Origin: Gilliamella sp. WF3-4
GTDB lineage: Bacteria; Pseudomonadota; Gammaproteobacteria; Enterobacterales; Orbaceae
NCBI RefSeq assembly: GCF_001690275.1
Contig: NZ_LZGW01000015.1
Coordinates: 1 to 64,000 of the forward strand
Reading direction: 5' to 3'
DNA: 64,000 nucleotides
Part shown: positions 39,465 to 48,663 of the stretch, piece after piece
Numbering within the stretch: the stretch's first letter is position 1
Layout: each line of letters starts with the position of its first letter
Notes under the pieces: generated by a model
Database searches by the model: none
What the model saw: only the letters and a program-made list of their open reading frames with translations
What the model was told of the DNA's origin: nothing
Program-made: the position numbers and the translations under genes

Positions 39465-40652
39465 TTAAATCATTGATTTTTGTCTTAATTCACGCATTAC
39501 TTTTGCTACATAAAGCATTTCTTCCGGAGTGCCAAGTGATATACGACACCAATCAGTGGCAGGGGAAAAATCTCGGCCAACTAATATAAATTTTTCTTTC
39601 ATTAATTCCCGATAATCATTTAATGCAATAGAGGTTTTATGAAACATAAAATTGGTTTCTGATTTAAGATAATGAAATCCAAGCTCGGATAATACTTTTT
39701 CCATAATTTCACGTGATACATCAATTACTTTTTTACAATAAGCCAAATATTGAGTATCTTTTAGTGATGACAATGCCGCACAAACTCCACAATAATTAAG
39801 CTTTTCGCCTGCTACATACTGGGCTATGTTTTTAGTGTTTTCTTCTGTACTGACAATGTAACCTACTCGTAATCCAGCCATTGCATGAATTTTAGAAAAT
39901 GTTTTAAGCAGTACAATATTGTCATACCCTTGGGTAATAAATTTGTCTGCTGACTCAAAAGCTGGATCATTGACAAACTCGGCATAAGCTTCATCGAAAA
40001 TAAAAATGGTGTTTTTAGGTTTACTTTTTATCCATGATTCAATTTCATTAATGCCAAATACAGTAGAAGTAGGATTATTGGGGTTAACTAAATAAACAAT
40101 AGAAAATCCTTGATAATTTTCAACCGCTTTTCTTAAACCGTTTATATCAATTTTCCAATCGGTTAAACATGGCACTTTAGTGATTTTTAAATGAAATATT
40201 TTGGCAAAATGTTCACCATCACTATAGGTGAGTTCGGGTATCACTAATTGAGCATCAGGTTTTACAAAAGCAGAAATAGTGCTACGGATCCCTTCTGATG
40301 AACCTGCTGTCAAAAGAATTTGTGTATCACTTACTTGATGGTATTGAGCTAATGCTTTATTTAAAAGTGGCATTTCAGCTTTTGCATATCTATTTGCTTT
40401 CCAAACGGCATCAATGGCTGCTTGTTTGGCTAATGATGACATGCCTAACGCATTTTCGTTAAAATTGAGCCGAATAGGGTGAGTTGCATCTGGCACTACG
40501 GCTTTATCAAGCATCGGTAGTGAGAATGAAGTCGAATTTTGTACTTGTTGAGCATACGCTTTAGATAATAGTTGATTAACGGATAATCCGGCAATTGCTG
40601 CACTTGAAAATGTTAATAACTTTCTTCTACTGATATTTAGGTTACACACCAT
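39465..40652 (-). CDS. Tat-exported PLP aminotransferase (HisC-like)
   Basis: 395 residues. It opens MVCNLNISRRKLLTFSSAA, a twin-arginine (Tat) signal SRRKLL with Ala-rich helix ending about KAYAQQ. The rest is a class I/II fold like histidinol-phosphate aminotransferase: LNFNENALGMSS, TAGSSEGIRSTISAF, VNPNNPTSTVFG, DEAYAEFV, the PLP lysine in LKTFSKIHAMAGLRVGY, and WCRISLGTPEEM. Export in folded form with cofactor points to a periplasmic role, as for other Tat-exported PLP enzymes; substrate unknown. Not likely to be the biosynthetic HisC. Confidence 0.85.
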   Translation of the reverse strand: MVCNLNISRRKLLTFSSAAIAGLSVNQLLSKAYAQQVQNSTSFSLPMLDKAVVPDATHPIRLNFNENALGMSSLAKQAAIDAVWKANRYAKAEMPLLNKALAQYHQVSDTQILLTAGSSEGIRSTISAFVKPDAQLVIPELTYSDGEHFAKIFHLKITKVPCLTDWKIDINGLRKAVENYQGFSIVYLVNPNNPTSTVFGINEIESWIKSKPKNTIFIFDEAYAEFVNDPAFESADKFITQGYDNIVLLKTFSKIHAMAGLRVGYIVSTEENTKNIAQYVAGEKLNYCGVCAALSSLKDTQYLAYCKKVIDVSREIMEKVLSELGFHYLKSETNFMFHKTSIALNDYRELMKEKFILVGRDFSPATDWCRISLGTPEEMLYVAKVMRELRQKSMI

Positions 40653-40849
40653 GATTCACCTCATCTTTAATTATTTTTTATGTGGTCAATAATAAATTAT
40701 GCAAAAATAATACCAAGCTTATAATAAGTGCAAGAAAGGAAGCACTTTGTGTGATAAAAATAATAAAATAATGATTATTCTTGTTTAACATCTACATCAT
40801 GATGATTTAAGTGTGCACTAATGTGGCGCTTTACTGTGCAAAAAGGGCG

Positions 40850-40880
40850 CAAAAAAAGAACCGCTATTATTAACGGTTCT
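40850..40880 (-). terminator. Terminator of nifJ
   Basis: On the minus strand AGAACCGTTA pairs with the complement at 40857-40866 (one mismatch) and runs into seven T. Lies 40 bases after the nifJ stop. Confidence 0.85.
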
Positions 40881-40919
40881 TTGAGGGATATGTTATCAAC
40901 TATTCGTGGATAATAGCGC

Positions 40920-43900
40920 TTAACTCTCTGCTGGTGTTTCTATGTCTGAATAGGTTGCCAGCATCTGTAAGAATTTATATTTAGAATCCACCATTTTAGT
41001 TGAACGTTCATGTAAGGTATTAGCAATTGTTGGTTCAAGTGTTTCTAAGCGACGGAAACGCTGTTCTTTCAATAATATCCCAGATAATAAATCGCTGTTC
41101 GGTGCTCTTGAATCAAGCAATAAACCTGGCTTACCTTCAGCCATGCGACGTGGATCGTAACGATACAGCGGCCAGAATCCTGATTTGACTAAATCTTTCA
41201 TTTGTTCGTGTGATTTAGCAAGATCATAACCATGCTCTTCACATGGGCTATAAGCAATAACTAGCGATGGTCCATTATAGGCTTCGGCTTCTTGCAAAGC
41301 TTTAAGTGTTTGATTAAGTTGCGAGCCTAACGCAATTTGTGCGACATAGACATGACCATACATCATTATATTAACACCAAGATCTTTACGGGCTTTATGC
41401 TTACCTAAATCTGCAAATTTTGATACAGCGCCCATAGGGGTTGCTTTTGACTGTTGGCCACCAGTATTAGAATAACACTGAGTATCTAATACTAATATAT
41501 TGACGTTATCCGTTAAGCTCATCACATGATCAAGCCCACCAAAGCCAATATCGTAAGCCCAGCCATCGCCACCAATGGCCCAAACTGATTTATCAATCAA
41601 ATAATTGGCATCTTCGATCAATTCTTGTGCTTGCGCAGAACCTAAATGGGCAAGCTGTTCACGTAACAAGGCGACTTGTTGGCGTTTTTCAGCAATTGAT
41701 GTTTCTGATGATTTTAAAGCGATAACAATTTCTGGTGAAATGTCGCCTGCAACATAATCAAGCAAACGCAATGCTCGTTTTTTATGTTGATCATAAGTAA
41801 TGCGATAACCTAATGCAAACTCAGCATTATCTTCAAATAGCGAATTTGCCCAAGCAGGTCCTCGCCCATCACGATCAGTGGTATAAGGGGATGATGGAAG
41901 GTTGCCACCATATATTGATGAACAACCAGTAGCATTAGCAATAGCTAAATGATCGCCATAAAGTTGTGTTAACAATTTTATGTATGGTGTTTCACCGCAA
42001 CCAGCGCAAGCACCAGAATATTCAAATAGTGGTGTAAGTAATTGTGATGTACGTACATCAATGCGTTCAAGCGTTTTGATATCACGATCTGGCAATGCGG
42101 TAAAGTATTCAAAATTAGCTCGCTGAGTATCAAGATTGTCGATACGTGATTGCATATTGATGGCTTTAATTTCAAAATTATTACGATCACGTGCAGGGCA
42201 AACTTCAACACATAAATTGCAACCAGTACAATCTTCTGGCGCAACTTGTAATATATAGCGTTGGCCTTTCATATCGCGAGCTTTCACTTCAAGCGAGCTT
42301 AATGAATCTGGTGCATTATCCATATCGTTAGGCTCAACAACTTTGGCTCGAATGGCTGCATGTGGGCAAGCAACGGCACAATGATTACATTGAGTACACA
42401 ATTCGGGTTGCCAAATCGGAATTTCTTCAGCAATATTACGTTTTTCCCATTTAGTTGTGCCTATCGGCCATGTGCCATCAGGTGGAAATGCTGATACAGG
42501 TAAGCTATCACCCAAACCAGCTAACATGGCAGCAGTGACTGTTTTAACAAAATTTGGTGCATTAGCTGGCACAATAGATGGCATAGTTGCACTGCTTTGA
42601 TCAACGCAACTAAGCGGAACTTGTTCCAACGAAGCAATAGCTAAATCGAGAGCTTTCCAGTTATTTTCGACCAAATTTTGCCCTTTACTACTATAACTTT
42701 TAGCAATGACTTCTTTTAATTGGCTGATATTAAAATCATTTTTGAAAATTTCAGCAAGGTGAAAAAATGCTGCTTGCATGACGGTATTTATTCTGGCACC
42801 TAAGTTACATTCACGAGCAATTTTGGCCGCATTTATGATATAAAAATGTGCGCGTTTTTGAATTAATTGTACTTGCACTTCTTTGGGTAGACGATGCCAA
42901 ATCTCATCTTTACTATAGGGTGTGTTAAGCAAAAAGATACCATCATCTTTTAGTTTATCAACAATCTGATATTTATCGATAAACTGATCTTGATGGCAAC
43001 CAATAAAATGAGCGCTGGTAATTAAATAAGGTGAATCGATTGGATCTAAACTGACACGTAAGTGAGATGCAGTTAAACCGCCGGCCTTTTTAGAGTCATA
43101 CACAAAATACCCTTGTACATAAAAAGGTGAGCTATCGCCAATAATTTTAATATTATTTTTGGTTGCTGAAACGGTGCCATCACTACCGAGCCCATAAAAA
43201 AGAGCTTCAAGTGCAGATTTTTGTGGAATAGAGCAGTTTGGTAATGGTAAAGAAAGACCTGTTATATCGTCATAAATACCAACGGTAAAACGAGGTTTTG
43301 GCTTATCCGCTCTTAACTCAGTAAAAATCGCAAGTACACAGCGAGGATCGAACTCTTTTGACGATAACCCATAACGCCCCCCAACAATCAGTGGCATGCA
43401 TGTGCGCTCTCCTCGCGATAGGCTTTCGGCAAAAGCAGTAATAATATCTAAATACAGAGGTTCGGCTTGCGCTCCTGGTTCTTTAGTTCTATCAAGAACT
43501 GCGATTTTTTGGGCAGTATTTGGGATCACTGCAAGTAAATGTTCGGCAGAAAAAGGGCGAAATAATCTAACGATCACAACACCAACTTTTTCATTTTGTT
43601 TAAGTAGCACATCAACCACTTCTTTGGTTGTGCTAGCTCCCGATCCCATAATCACAATAATGCGTTCGGCATCACTAGCGCCGTAATATTCAAAAGGCTG
43701 ATATCTTCTGCCTGTTTCTATTGCAAAAGCATCCATAGCATTAACAACATGCTGATAAGCATTATCATAATAGGTATTTATTGCTTCTCGGCATTGAAAA
43801 TAGGTGTCAGGATTAGCTGATGTACCGCGTGTTACTGGTTTGTCAGGCGTTAAAGCTTGTGCTCGATAAGCTTTAATAGCCTTATGCGGTAATAAGTTAT

Positions 43901-44462
43901 GGATCTGTTCATCACTCAGTGGATAGATTTTATTAACTTCGTGCGATGTTCTAAATCCATCAAAAAAGTGAGCAAAAGGAAGGCGACTATTTAAACTGGC
44001 CATTTGTGCAATTAAGGCAAAATCTTGTGCTTCTTGCACCGAACTTGAACAAAGCATGGCAAAACCCGTTTGCCTAATTGCCATGACATCAGAATGATCG
44101 CCAAAAATTGAAAGGGCATGCGTTGCAACTGTTCGTGCAGCAACATGCAAAACAAAAGGTGTAAGTTCACCAGCTATTTTATATAGCGATGGGATCATTA
44201 AAAGTAAACCTTGTGACGAAGTAAACGAAGTCGCAAGCGCACCAGTCATTAATGCACCATGAACCGTAGCAATTGCGCCTGCTTCGGATTGCATTTCAAT
44301 TACTCGTGGCGTATCGCCAAACACATTGGGCTTATTAAATTCCGCCCATGTGCTAGCTTGCTCTGCCATTGTTGAGCTTGGCGTAATTGGATAAATAGCG
44401 ATGACTTCGTTTGCACGATAAGCAACAGATGACACTGCACTATTAGCATCTGATATGATCAT
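40920..44462 (-). CDS. nifJ: Pyruvate:ferredoxin (flavodoxin) oxidoreductase
   Basis: 1180 residues, a single-chain enzyme. N-terminal pyruvate domain with VIAIYPITPSSTMAEQ; gamma domain; two [4Fe-4S] clusters in CTQCNHCAVACPHAAIRA and CTGCNLCVEVCPARD; the C-terminal TPP domain with CAGCGETPYIKLL, ATGCSSIYGGNLP and GGDGWAYDIGFGGLDHV. Makes acetyl-CoA, CO2 and reduced ferredoxin or flavodoxin from pyruvate, oxygen-sensitive. Suits life in a low-oxygen gut. Confidence 0.97.
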   Translation of the reverse strand: MIISDANSAVSSVAYRANEVIAIYPITPSSTMAEQASTWAEFNKPNVFGDTPRVIEMQSEAGAIATVHGALMTGALATSFTSSQGLLLMIPSLYKIAGELTPFVLHVAARTVATHALSIFGDHSDVMAIRQTGFAMLCSSSVQEAQDFALIAQMASLNSRLPFAHFFDGFRTSHEVNKIYPLSDEQIHNLLPHKAIKAYRAQALTPDKPVTRGTSANPDTYFQCREAINTYYDNAYQHVVNAMDAFAIETGRRYQPFEYYGASDAERIIVIMGSGASTTKEVVDVLLKQNEKVGVVIVRLFRPFSAEHLLAVIPNTAQKIAVLDRTKEPGAQAEPLYLDIITAFAESLSRGERTCMPLIVGGRYGLSSKEFDPRCVLAIFTELRADKPKPRFTVGIYDDITGLSLPLPNCSIPQKSALEALFYGLGSDGTVSATKNNIKIIGDSSPFYVQGYFVYDSKKAGGLTASHLRVSLDPIDSPYLITSAHFIGCHQDQFIDKYQIVDKLKDDGIFLLNTPYSKDEIWHRLPKEVQVQLIQKRAHFYIINAAKIARECNLGARINTVMQAAFFHLAEIFKNDFNISQLKEVIAKSYSSKGQNLVENNWKALDLAIASLEQVPLSCVDQSSATMPSIVPANAPNFVKTVTAAMLAGLGDSLPVSAFPPDGTWPIGTTKWEKRNIAEEIPIWQPELCTQCNHCAVACPHAAIRAKVVEPNDMDNAPDSLSSLEVKARDMKGQRYILQVAPEDCTGCNLCVEVCPARDRNNFEIKAINMQSRIDNLDTQRANFEYFTALPDRDIKTLERIDVRTSQLLTPLFEYSGACAGCGETPYIKLLTQLYGDHLAIANATGCSSIYGGNLPSSPYTTDRDGRGPAWANSLFEDNAEFALGYRITYDQHKKRALRLLDYVAGDISPEIVIALKSSETSIAEKRQQVALLREQLAHLGSAQAQELIEDANYLIDKSVWAIGGDGWAYDIGFGGLDHVMSLTDNVNILVLDTQCYSNTGGQQSKATPMGAVSKFADLGKHKARKDLGVNIMMYGHVYVAQIALGSQLNQTLKALQEAEAYNGPSLVIAYSPCEEHGYDLAKSHEQMKDLVKSGFWPLYRYDPRRMAEGKPGLLLDSRAPNSDLLSGILLKEQRFRRLETLEPTIANTLHERSTKMVDSKYKFLQMLATYSDIETPAES

Positions 44463-44897
44463 TAAAAAACCTTTAATTTTATAGCGTTATGACATTACTA
44501 ACTTTTTAATTATTAATATATTGTAACAGAAACTAAGATAGCTTTTAGTTATTTTTATGTTAAACATTTTGCTATTGCCTTACAAAATAAAAACATAAAA
44601 AGACAAAATTAATTAATTCAATTAATTAAATTAATATATACCTAAATGACGATTATAAAAATGATATCAGCAAGCTAAAAAACTAAAATAAGAATAGAAA
44701 ATAATGAGCATAAAAGCGCAAGGTAATCATTAATAGGATGACGTTGATATGTTTTAGATATGTTATGCTAAAATTCATCAATATGTTATGGGTAGATATA
44801 TAGATTTTTAAAAACAAAAGCAACAGCCAAATTGATTGACAAAATATCAGATAAGCAAGTAATTGTTATACTACAAACTGGTAATACCTATTTCCAA
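44463..44897. other. Gene-free stretch upstream of nifJ
   Basis: Should hold the nifJ promoter on the minus strand, but no sound -35/-10 pair or FNR-type site could be picked. Very AT-rich. Confidence 0.4.
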
Positions 44898-44970
44898 GAG
44901 TGTTCAAAATTCTGTGTCATTTCCTTTTTTACACCTAGTTAATCGAAATGACACAGAATTTTGAATACTC
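44898..44970. repeat. Long inverted repeat, probable IS256-family end pair
   Basis: A 25-base arm at 44898-44922 (GAGTGTTCAAAATTCTGTGT and on) and its inverse at 44946-44970 match at 24 positions, 23 bases apart. The sequence is similar to the end at 45096 (AATT, TGTGT/TATGT, then TTTCC/TTGCC). Likely two IS ends brought together by deletion or nested insertion; it would also fold into a strong RNA hairpin. Confidence 0.6.
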
Positions 44971-44999
44971 TCATCCTATGTGTAACTACTCAACTACCA

Positions 45000-45096
45000 T
45001 TTTTCTTAGGCTTTTTTATCCATTTTGTATCTAGCTATTTTTTACCCATTCGCTTAGTTCAAAATAGGCAAATACATAAATTTATTTACAGCGCCA
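45000..45096 (-). mobile_element. IS256-family 5' end remnant
   Basis: On the minus strand GGCGCTGTAAATAAATTTAT begins at 45096, followed by the spacer shared with the copies at 29766 and 49655 and a transposase start (ATG at 45023, then MDKKA and stop). Its end supplies the last codons and stop of the neighbouring gene. Confidence 0.75.
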
Positions 45097-45846
45097 TTTT
45101 TCTCGTTGCTTAGCAAGGTCAATAAGTTTGTCTAGGCTAATTAAAGAATTCATTACATCATTTTGACATAGACTTTCATCATTTTGATAGATATCTTCAT
45201 CATCTTGATAGGTATCTTCTCTTGTAATCCATATTAACCAAGCTTTAACTGCTAAATATTCTTCAATGGTTAATATTGTCCAGCGTTCAAATAGATGGCT
45301 CTCAGACAGTATTTTTTCAAAATCCATAATCCAAAATACGATTTTATCTATAAGATCTTTAATTCTTGCTTTTTTATTCCATATAACTCTTGCTTTAGCT
45401 AAAGACTCAGCTCTAGCCATAGCTCTTGCTTTAGCTCTTACTTTAGCTCTAGTTCTACCTAAAGCTATATCTATAGCTTTAGCTTTAGCCTCAGCTTCAG
45501 CCTCAGCCTCAGCTCTAACTATAGCTTCATCTTCAGCTATAGCTATATCCATAGCTTTAACTGAAGTAATAAGTAACCCAGGTAAATAATAAGCATAGGC
45601 TGATGGAGTAAATAAAAATAAAGCATCATCATAGTTTACGTATATATCAAGAGTAATATCTTGCCAATTCTTACCCAAAAATTGTTTTAGCGCTATTTCA
45701 TCATCAGGCATCATTATTGGACCTAATTCCCGCATCGCTTTCGGTCGCTCTCGCCAAGAAAATGCCTCCGTTATTTTATTGAATAATATTTTTTCATATA
45801 TAACATCATATTTTTCCTGTTCAGGTGCTATTACCTTTTTCACCAT
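45082..45846 (-). CDS. DUF6714-like protein with charged repeat insert
   Basis: 254 residues. Residues ~20-95 (FSWRERPKAMRELGPIMMPD, FLGKNWQDITLDIYVNYDDA, FLFTPSAYAYYLPGLLI) and ~185-210 (ILTIEEYLAVKAWLIWI) look like the two halves of a DUF6714-type domain, a family I associate with immunity-like proteins. Between them, residues ~98-160 are an Ala/Glu/Lys/Arg tract (AEAEAEAEAKAKA, then RAKVRAKARAMARAES) from six-base DNA repeats. The end, EKWRCK and stop, comes from the IS256 end, so the natural C-terminus may be lost. Ribosome site AAAGGAACTTC before the ATG. Confidence 0.6.
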   Translation of the reverse strand: MVKKVIAPEQEKYDVIYEKILFNKITEAFSWRERPKAMRELGPIMMPDDEIALKQFLGKNWQDITLDIYVNYDDALFLFTPSAYAYYLPGLLITSVKAMDIAIAEDEAIVRAEAEAEAEAKAKAIDIALGRTRAKVRAKARAMARAESLAKARVIWNKKARIKDLIDKIVFWIMDFEKILSESHLFERWTILTIEEYLAVKAWLIWITREDTYQDDEDIYQNDESLCQNDVMNSLISLDKLIDLAKQREKWRCK

Positions 45847-45933
45847 TGAAGTTCCTTTTTTAATTTATCACTAATTTTATAACATCTTTTTATTTCACTA
45901 TCTATCTGATTGATACTCATCAAAATATTTGGA

Positions 45934-46229
45934 CTGGCTATACTAATTAGTACCCGTTTTATCAGGTTATTGTTACGATAAACAAAAAAACAAAAGAAAT
46001 CACCGATGACAAATCGCATTTCAAGAAGAAAAAAACGCCGTTTTACTTACCAATTAAAAAAACAAATGGTGATTCTATATCAACATGCTAAAAAATAAAC
46101 GAATATTATTGCTGAGTATGACATCACTAAATCCGCATTAGATAAGAGGATAAAGCAATATCAAACCACTGCCTATTGTTTAAACTCTGCGCTAAATTTT
46201 TTGACATATAATATGCTCTCTTATGATTG
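45934..46229 (+). repeat. Direct repeat copy 1, IS3-family orfA relic
   Basis: About 295 bases nearly identical to 47612-47905. It holds ATG 46006 with MTNRISRRKKRRFTYQ, an IS3-family OrfA start cut short after 31 codons, then a continuation YDITKSALDK in another frame, joined to the inverted start of a different IS3 orfA (46150-46275, the type seen at 27619). So it is an IS-IS junction copied twice. Confidence 0.75.
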
Positions 46230-46333
46230 TTAGTTATATCATAGAAGTGACATTTGCCCATTTTTTTGCGAGAATTAAACCTATTTCGCTTTCCAACAGA
46301 ATTCAATTTAATTTGAAATAATAGCCATTACAA

Positions 46334-46645
46334 TTAATTGAGATGGCCTCCAATTTTCTCCAATTCAATATAAAAATGATTAATGATATTTTCTTCCAAT
46401 TCATCATAATTAATTAAACAACGATTAAAATTATTATCTAGAGTAAATAGATTATTATCGAAATCTATAAAACTTTCATCATAACGAGCATGAGCTGTCA
46501 TTCTATAGCAATCTTTTCTATAAATAATTCCTTTAAATCCGTTATTTCCTTTATAGACTTCTAATTTATATTCTACGTAATCATCTTTGGTATCAACTTT
46601 GTAAATTATTGTTTTTATTAATTCATATTGCTTTAGTTCTGCCAT
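46334..46645 (-). CDS. Unrecognised small protein, tandem family member 1
   Basis: 103 residues, MAELKQYELIKTIIYKVDTK, then VEYKLEVYKGNNGFKGIIYR and a C-terminal NIINHFYIELEKIGGHLN. A beta-rich start and a helical end, acidic. Paralogous to the next two genes to the right, same strand and length. No family recognised; immunity-protein role is suggested only by tandem copies in an array with DUF6714- and DUF7336-like genes. Confidence 0.65.
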   Translation of the reverse strand: MAELKQYELIKTIIYKVDTKDDYVEYKLEVYKGNNGFKGIIYRKDCYRMTAHARYDESFIDFDNNLFTLDNNFNRCLINYDELEENIINHFYIELEKIGGHLN

Positions 46646-46799
46646 TGAGTTTTCCCATTATTTATTAGTACTCTTAATTCTATTTTATATCAATTTATAT
46701 AGATACTTGTCCAAAGGTATTATGGTTATCTATCTCAGCAAAGCTAGGCTGGTACTGAATAAGCTACATTAGCTTAATTAATTTTAAAAATAATGATAA

Positions 46800-47114
46800 T
46801 TATAACAAATTGAGTGGCCCAAATATTTTCTCTAACCTAATATAAAAATTATTAATGATATCTTCTTCCGACTTGTTGTAACAAATTAAATCATTATAAA
46901 AATTATGATTTTCAAGAAATAAAGATACATCGCTATTTACAAATCCTTTAACATCATCACGACGTTTCAATCTATATGAGTCTAACCAATAACCAATACC
47001 TCTAAAATCTTTGTCTCCTTTATAAATTTCTAATTTAAATTCTTCGTAATGCTCATCTTTACTTAATTCATAAATGATTGTTTTTATTAATTCATATTTT
47101 TTTATCTTTGCCAT
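46800..47114 (-). CDS. Unrecognised small protein, tandem family member 2
   Basis: 104 residues, MAKIKKYELIKTIIYELSKD, YEEFKLEIYKGDKDFRGIGY, ending DIINNFYIRLEKIFGPLNLL. Shares the YELIKTIIYE opening, the EIYKG strand and the DIINxFYxxLEK end with its two neighbours, but the middle (SYRLKRRDDVKGFVNSDVSL) has diverged, as expected for variable recognition surfaces. Confidence 0.65.
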   Translation of the reverse strand: MAKIKKYELIKTIIYELSKDEHYEEFKLEIYKGDKDFRGIGYWLDSYRLKRRDDVKGFVNSDVSLFLENHNFYNDLICYNKSEEDIINNFYIRLEKIFGPLNLL

Positions 47115-47210
47115 TTTAATTTTTTCCAGTGTTTATTTGAGTATTACAAGATACTAAGCAACACGACTCAACTTTTCTTTAACCTATATCAATTTATATA
47201 GTAATTATAA

Positions 47211-47516
47211 TTAATTGAGAGAGCTAACATTTTTCTCTAATTCATTATAAAAAATATTAATGATATCTTCTTCTGATTCATTATAATTCATTAAATTAAG
47301 ACTGAAATTATTATCTGGACTAAACATAGATTCATCGCACTTTGCAAGACCTCCTTTATAATTAGCTCGCATTCGATAGAGTTCCTTTCTATAGACGATG
47401 CCTTTAAATACGTTTTCTCTTCTATATATTTCTAATCGATATTCTATGGAATCTTCATCAGTATCTACCTCATATATCATCGTTTTTATTAATTCATATT
47501 TTTTTAGTTCTGCCAT
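47211..47516 (-). CDS. Unrecognised small protein, tandem family member 3
   Basis: 101 residues, MAELKKYELIKTMIYEVDTD, IEYRLEIYRRENVFKGIVYR, ending DIINIFYNELEKNVSSLN. Closest to member 1. The upstream noncoding stretch (CATT and ATTATTTATTA before the start) is also shared, so whole gene units were duplicated. Confidence 0.65.
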   Translation of the reverse strand: MAELKKYELIKTMIYEVDTDEDSIEYRLEIYRRENVFKGIVYRKELYRMRANYKGGLAKCDESMFSPDNNFSLNLMNYNESEEDIINIFYNELEKNVSSLN

Positions 47517-47611
47517 TGGATTTCCCCATTATTTATTAAGGCTATTAATTCTCTTTTACATCAATGTATATCTTCCCCCAACCTTATTTTTTACTGAAGG
47601 AGGGGCGGATA

Positions 47612-47905
47612 GGCTATACTAATTAGTATCCGTTTTATCAGGTTATTGTTACGATAAACAAAAAAACAAAAGAAATCCCCCATGACAAATCGCATTTCAA
47701 GAAGAAAAAAACGCCGTTTTACTTACCAATAAAAAAACAAATGATGATTCTATATCAACATGCTAAAAAATAAACAAATATTATTACTGAATATGACATC
47801 ACTAAATCCACATTAGATAAGTGGATAAAGCAATATCAAACCACTGCCTATTGTTTAAACTCTGCGCTAAATTTTTTGACACATAATGTGTTCTCCTATG
47901 ATTTG
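47612..47905 (+). repeat. Direct repeat copy 2, IS3-family orfA relic
   Basis: Second copy of the ~295-base repeat, offset 1678 bases from the first, with ATG 47683 and MTNRISRRKKRRFTYQ, then a stop two codons later than the fold would need. The two copies bracket the three small paralogues like a composite transposon or a recombination duplication. Confidence 0.75.
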
Positions 47906-48498
47906 TACTATTTTAGGGGATAGTTACACCCCCACGAACACCAGAAAAGCTATTGGTGCCTGATAAACAAGGTGAATGTTGGTCAATGGATTTTATGAGT
48001 GACAGTAGTCGTAATCAACGTCGCTTTAGGACATTCAATGTCACCGATGACTTTAATCGTGAGGCGTTAGGTATTGATATTGCAGTAAGCTTACCAGCAG
48101 GAAGGATTACCCGTTACTTAGATAAACTGGCCGAATATCATGGGTATCCATTAAAAATATGGGTCGATAATGGGCCAAAATTTACAGGAAAAACCTTTAT
48201 AAATTGGACTAAATCACATGATATAACCATTGATTATATCCAGCCCGGTAGCCCATATCAAAATGGCTATATTGAACGATTTAATCGTACCTATCGTACT
48301 GAAGTACTCGATTTATATCTTTTTAACAACTTAGCGCAAGCAAGGAAAATAACTGAAGAATGGTTAACGATTTATAACACCGAAAGACCGCATGAGGCAT
48401 TAAATAACATGACACCGATTGAGTATAAAACACTAAAACAAGCAGCATGATTTTCTACGAGAGTTGTGTACTAAGTTTGGGGTATTTACATAAACAAG
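47906..48498 (+). mobile_element. IS3-family orfB remnant with right end
   Basis: The open frame 47953-48450 encodes the catalytic half of an IS3 OrfB transposase: D in CWSMDFMSDSS, D in IWVDNGPKFTGK, E in YQNGYIERFNRTYR, then YNTERPHEALNNMTPIEYKT. The first part of OrfB and all of OrfA are missing, so it is inactive. The right end (TTGTGTACTAAGTTTGGGGT) breaks off at about 48495, against the DUF7336 fragment. Confidence 0.88.
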
Positions 48499-48617
48499 CT
48501 AAATTCGCTCTAGAAAGAGTCAAAAATAAACCAGGATTTATTGATTATCCTGATGATTTTCAGATTTTTGCTAGTGTTTTAAATCGTGATGGTTGGTGTG
48601 AAGGTTTTGTTAAATAA
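48492..48617 (+). pseudogene. DUF7336-like 3' fragment cut by an IS
   Basis: The last 41 codons of a DUF7336-like gene: KQAKFALERVKNKPGFIDYP and DFQIFASVLNRDGWCEGFVK. The IS3 right end replaces its front half. Its closest relative is the second domain of the next gene. Confidence 0.8.
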
Positions 48618-48663
48618 AATATACTAAGCACTAAAAATGCTTTTATAAATTACAGGAGAATAT

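Noticed and set aside
43396-43686. Plus-strand 96-residue frame inside nifJ
   Set aside because: Shadow of the long, well-supported nifJ gene.
44836-44873. Possible promoter TTGACA ... TATACT
   Set aside because: The boxes are about 25 bases apart, far beyond the normal spacer, and point away from nifJ.
45266-45589. Plus-strand 107-residue frame of Ala-Leu and Ser-Ala repeats
   Set aside because: Antisense of the charged repeat in the DUF6714-like gene.
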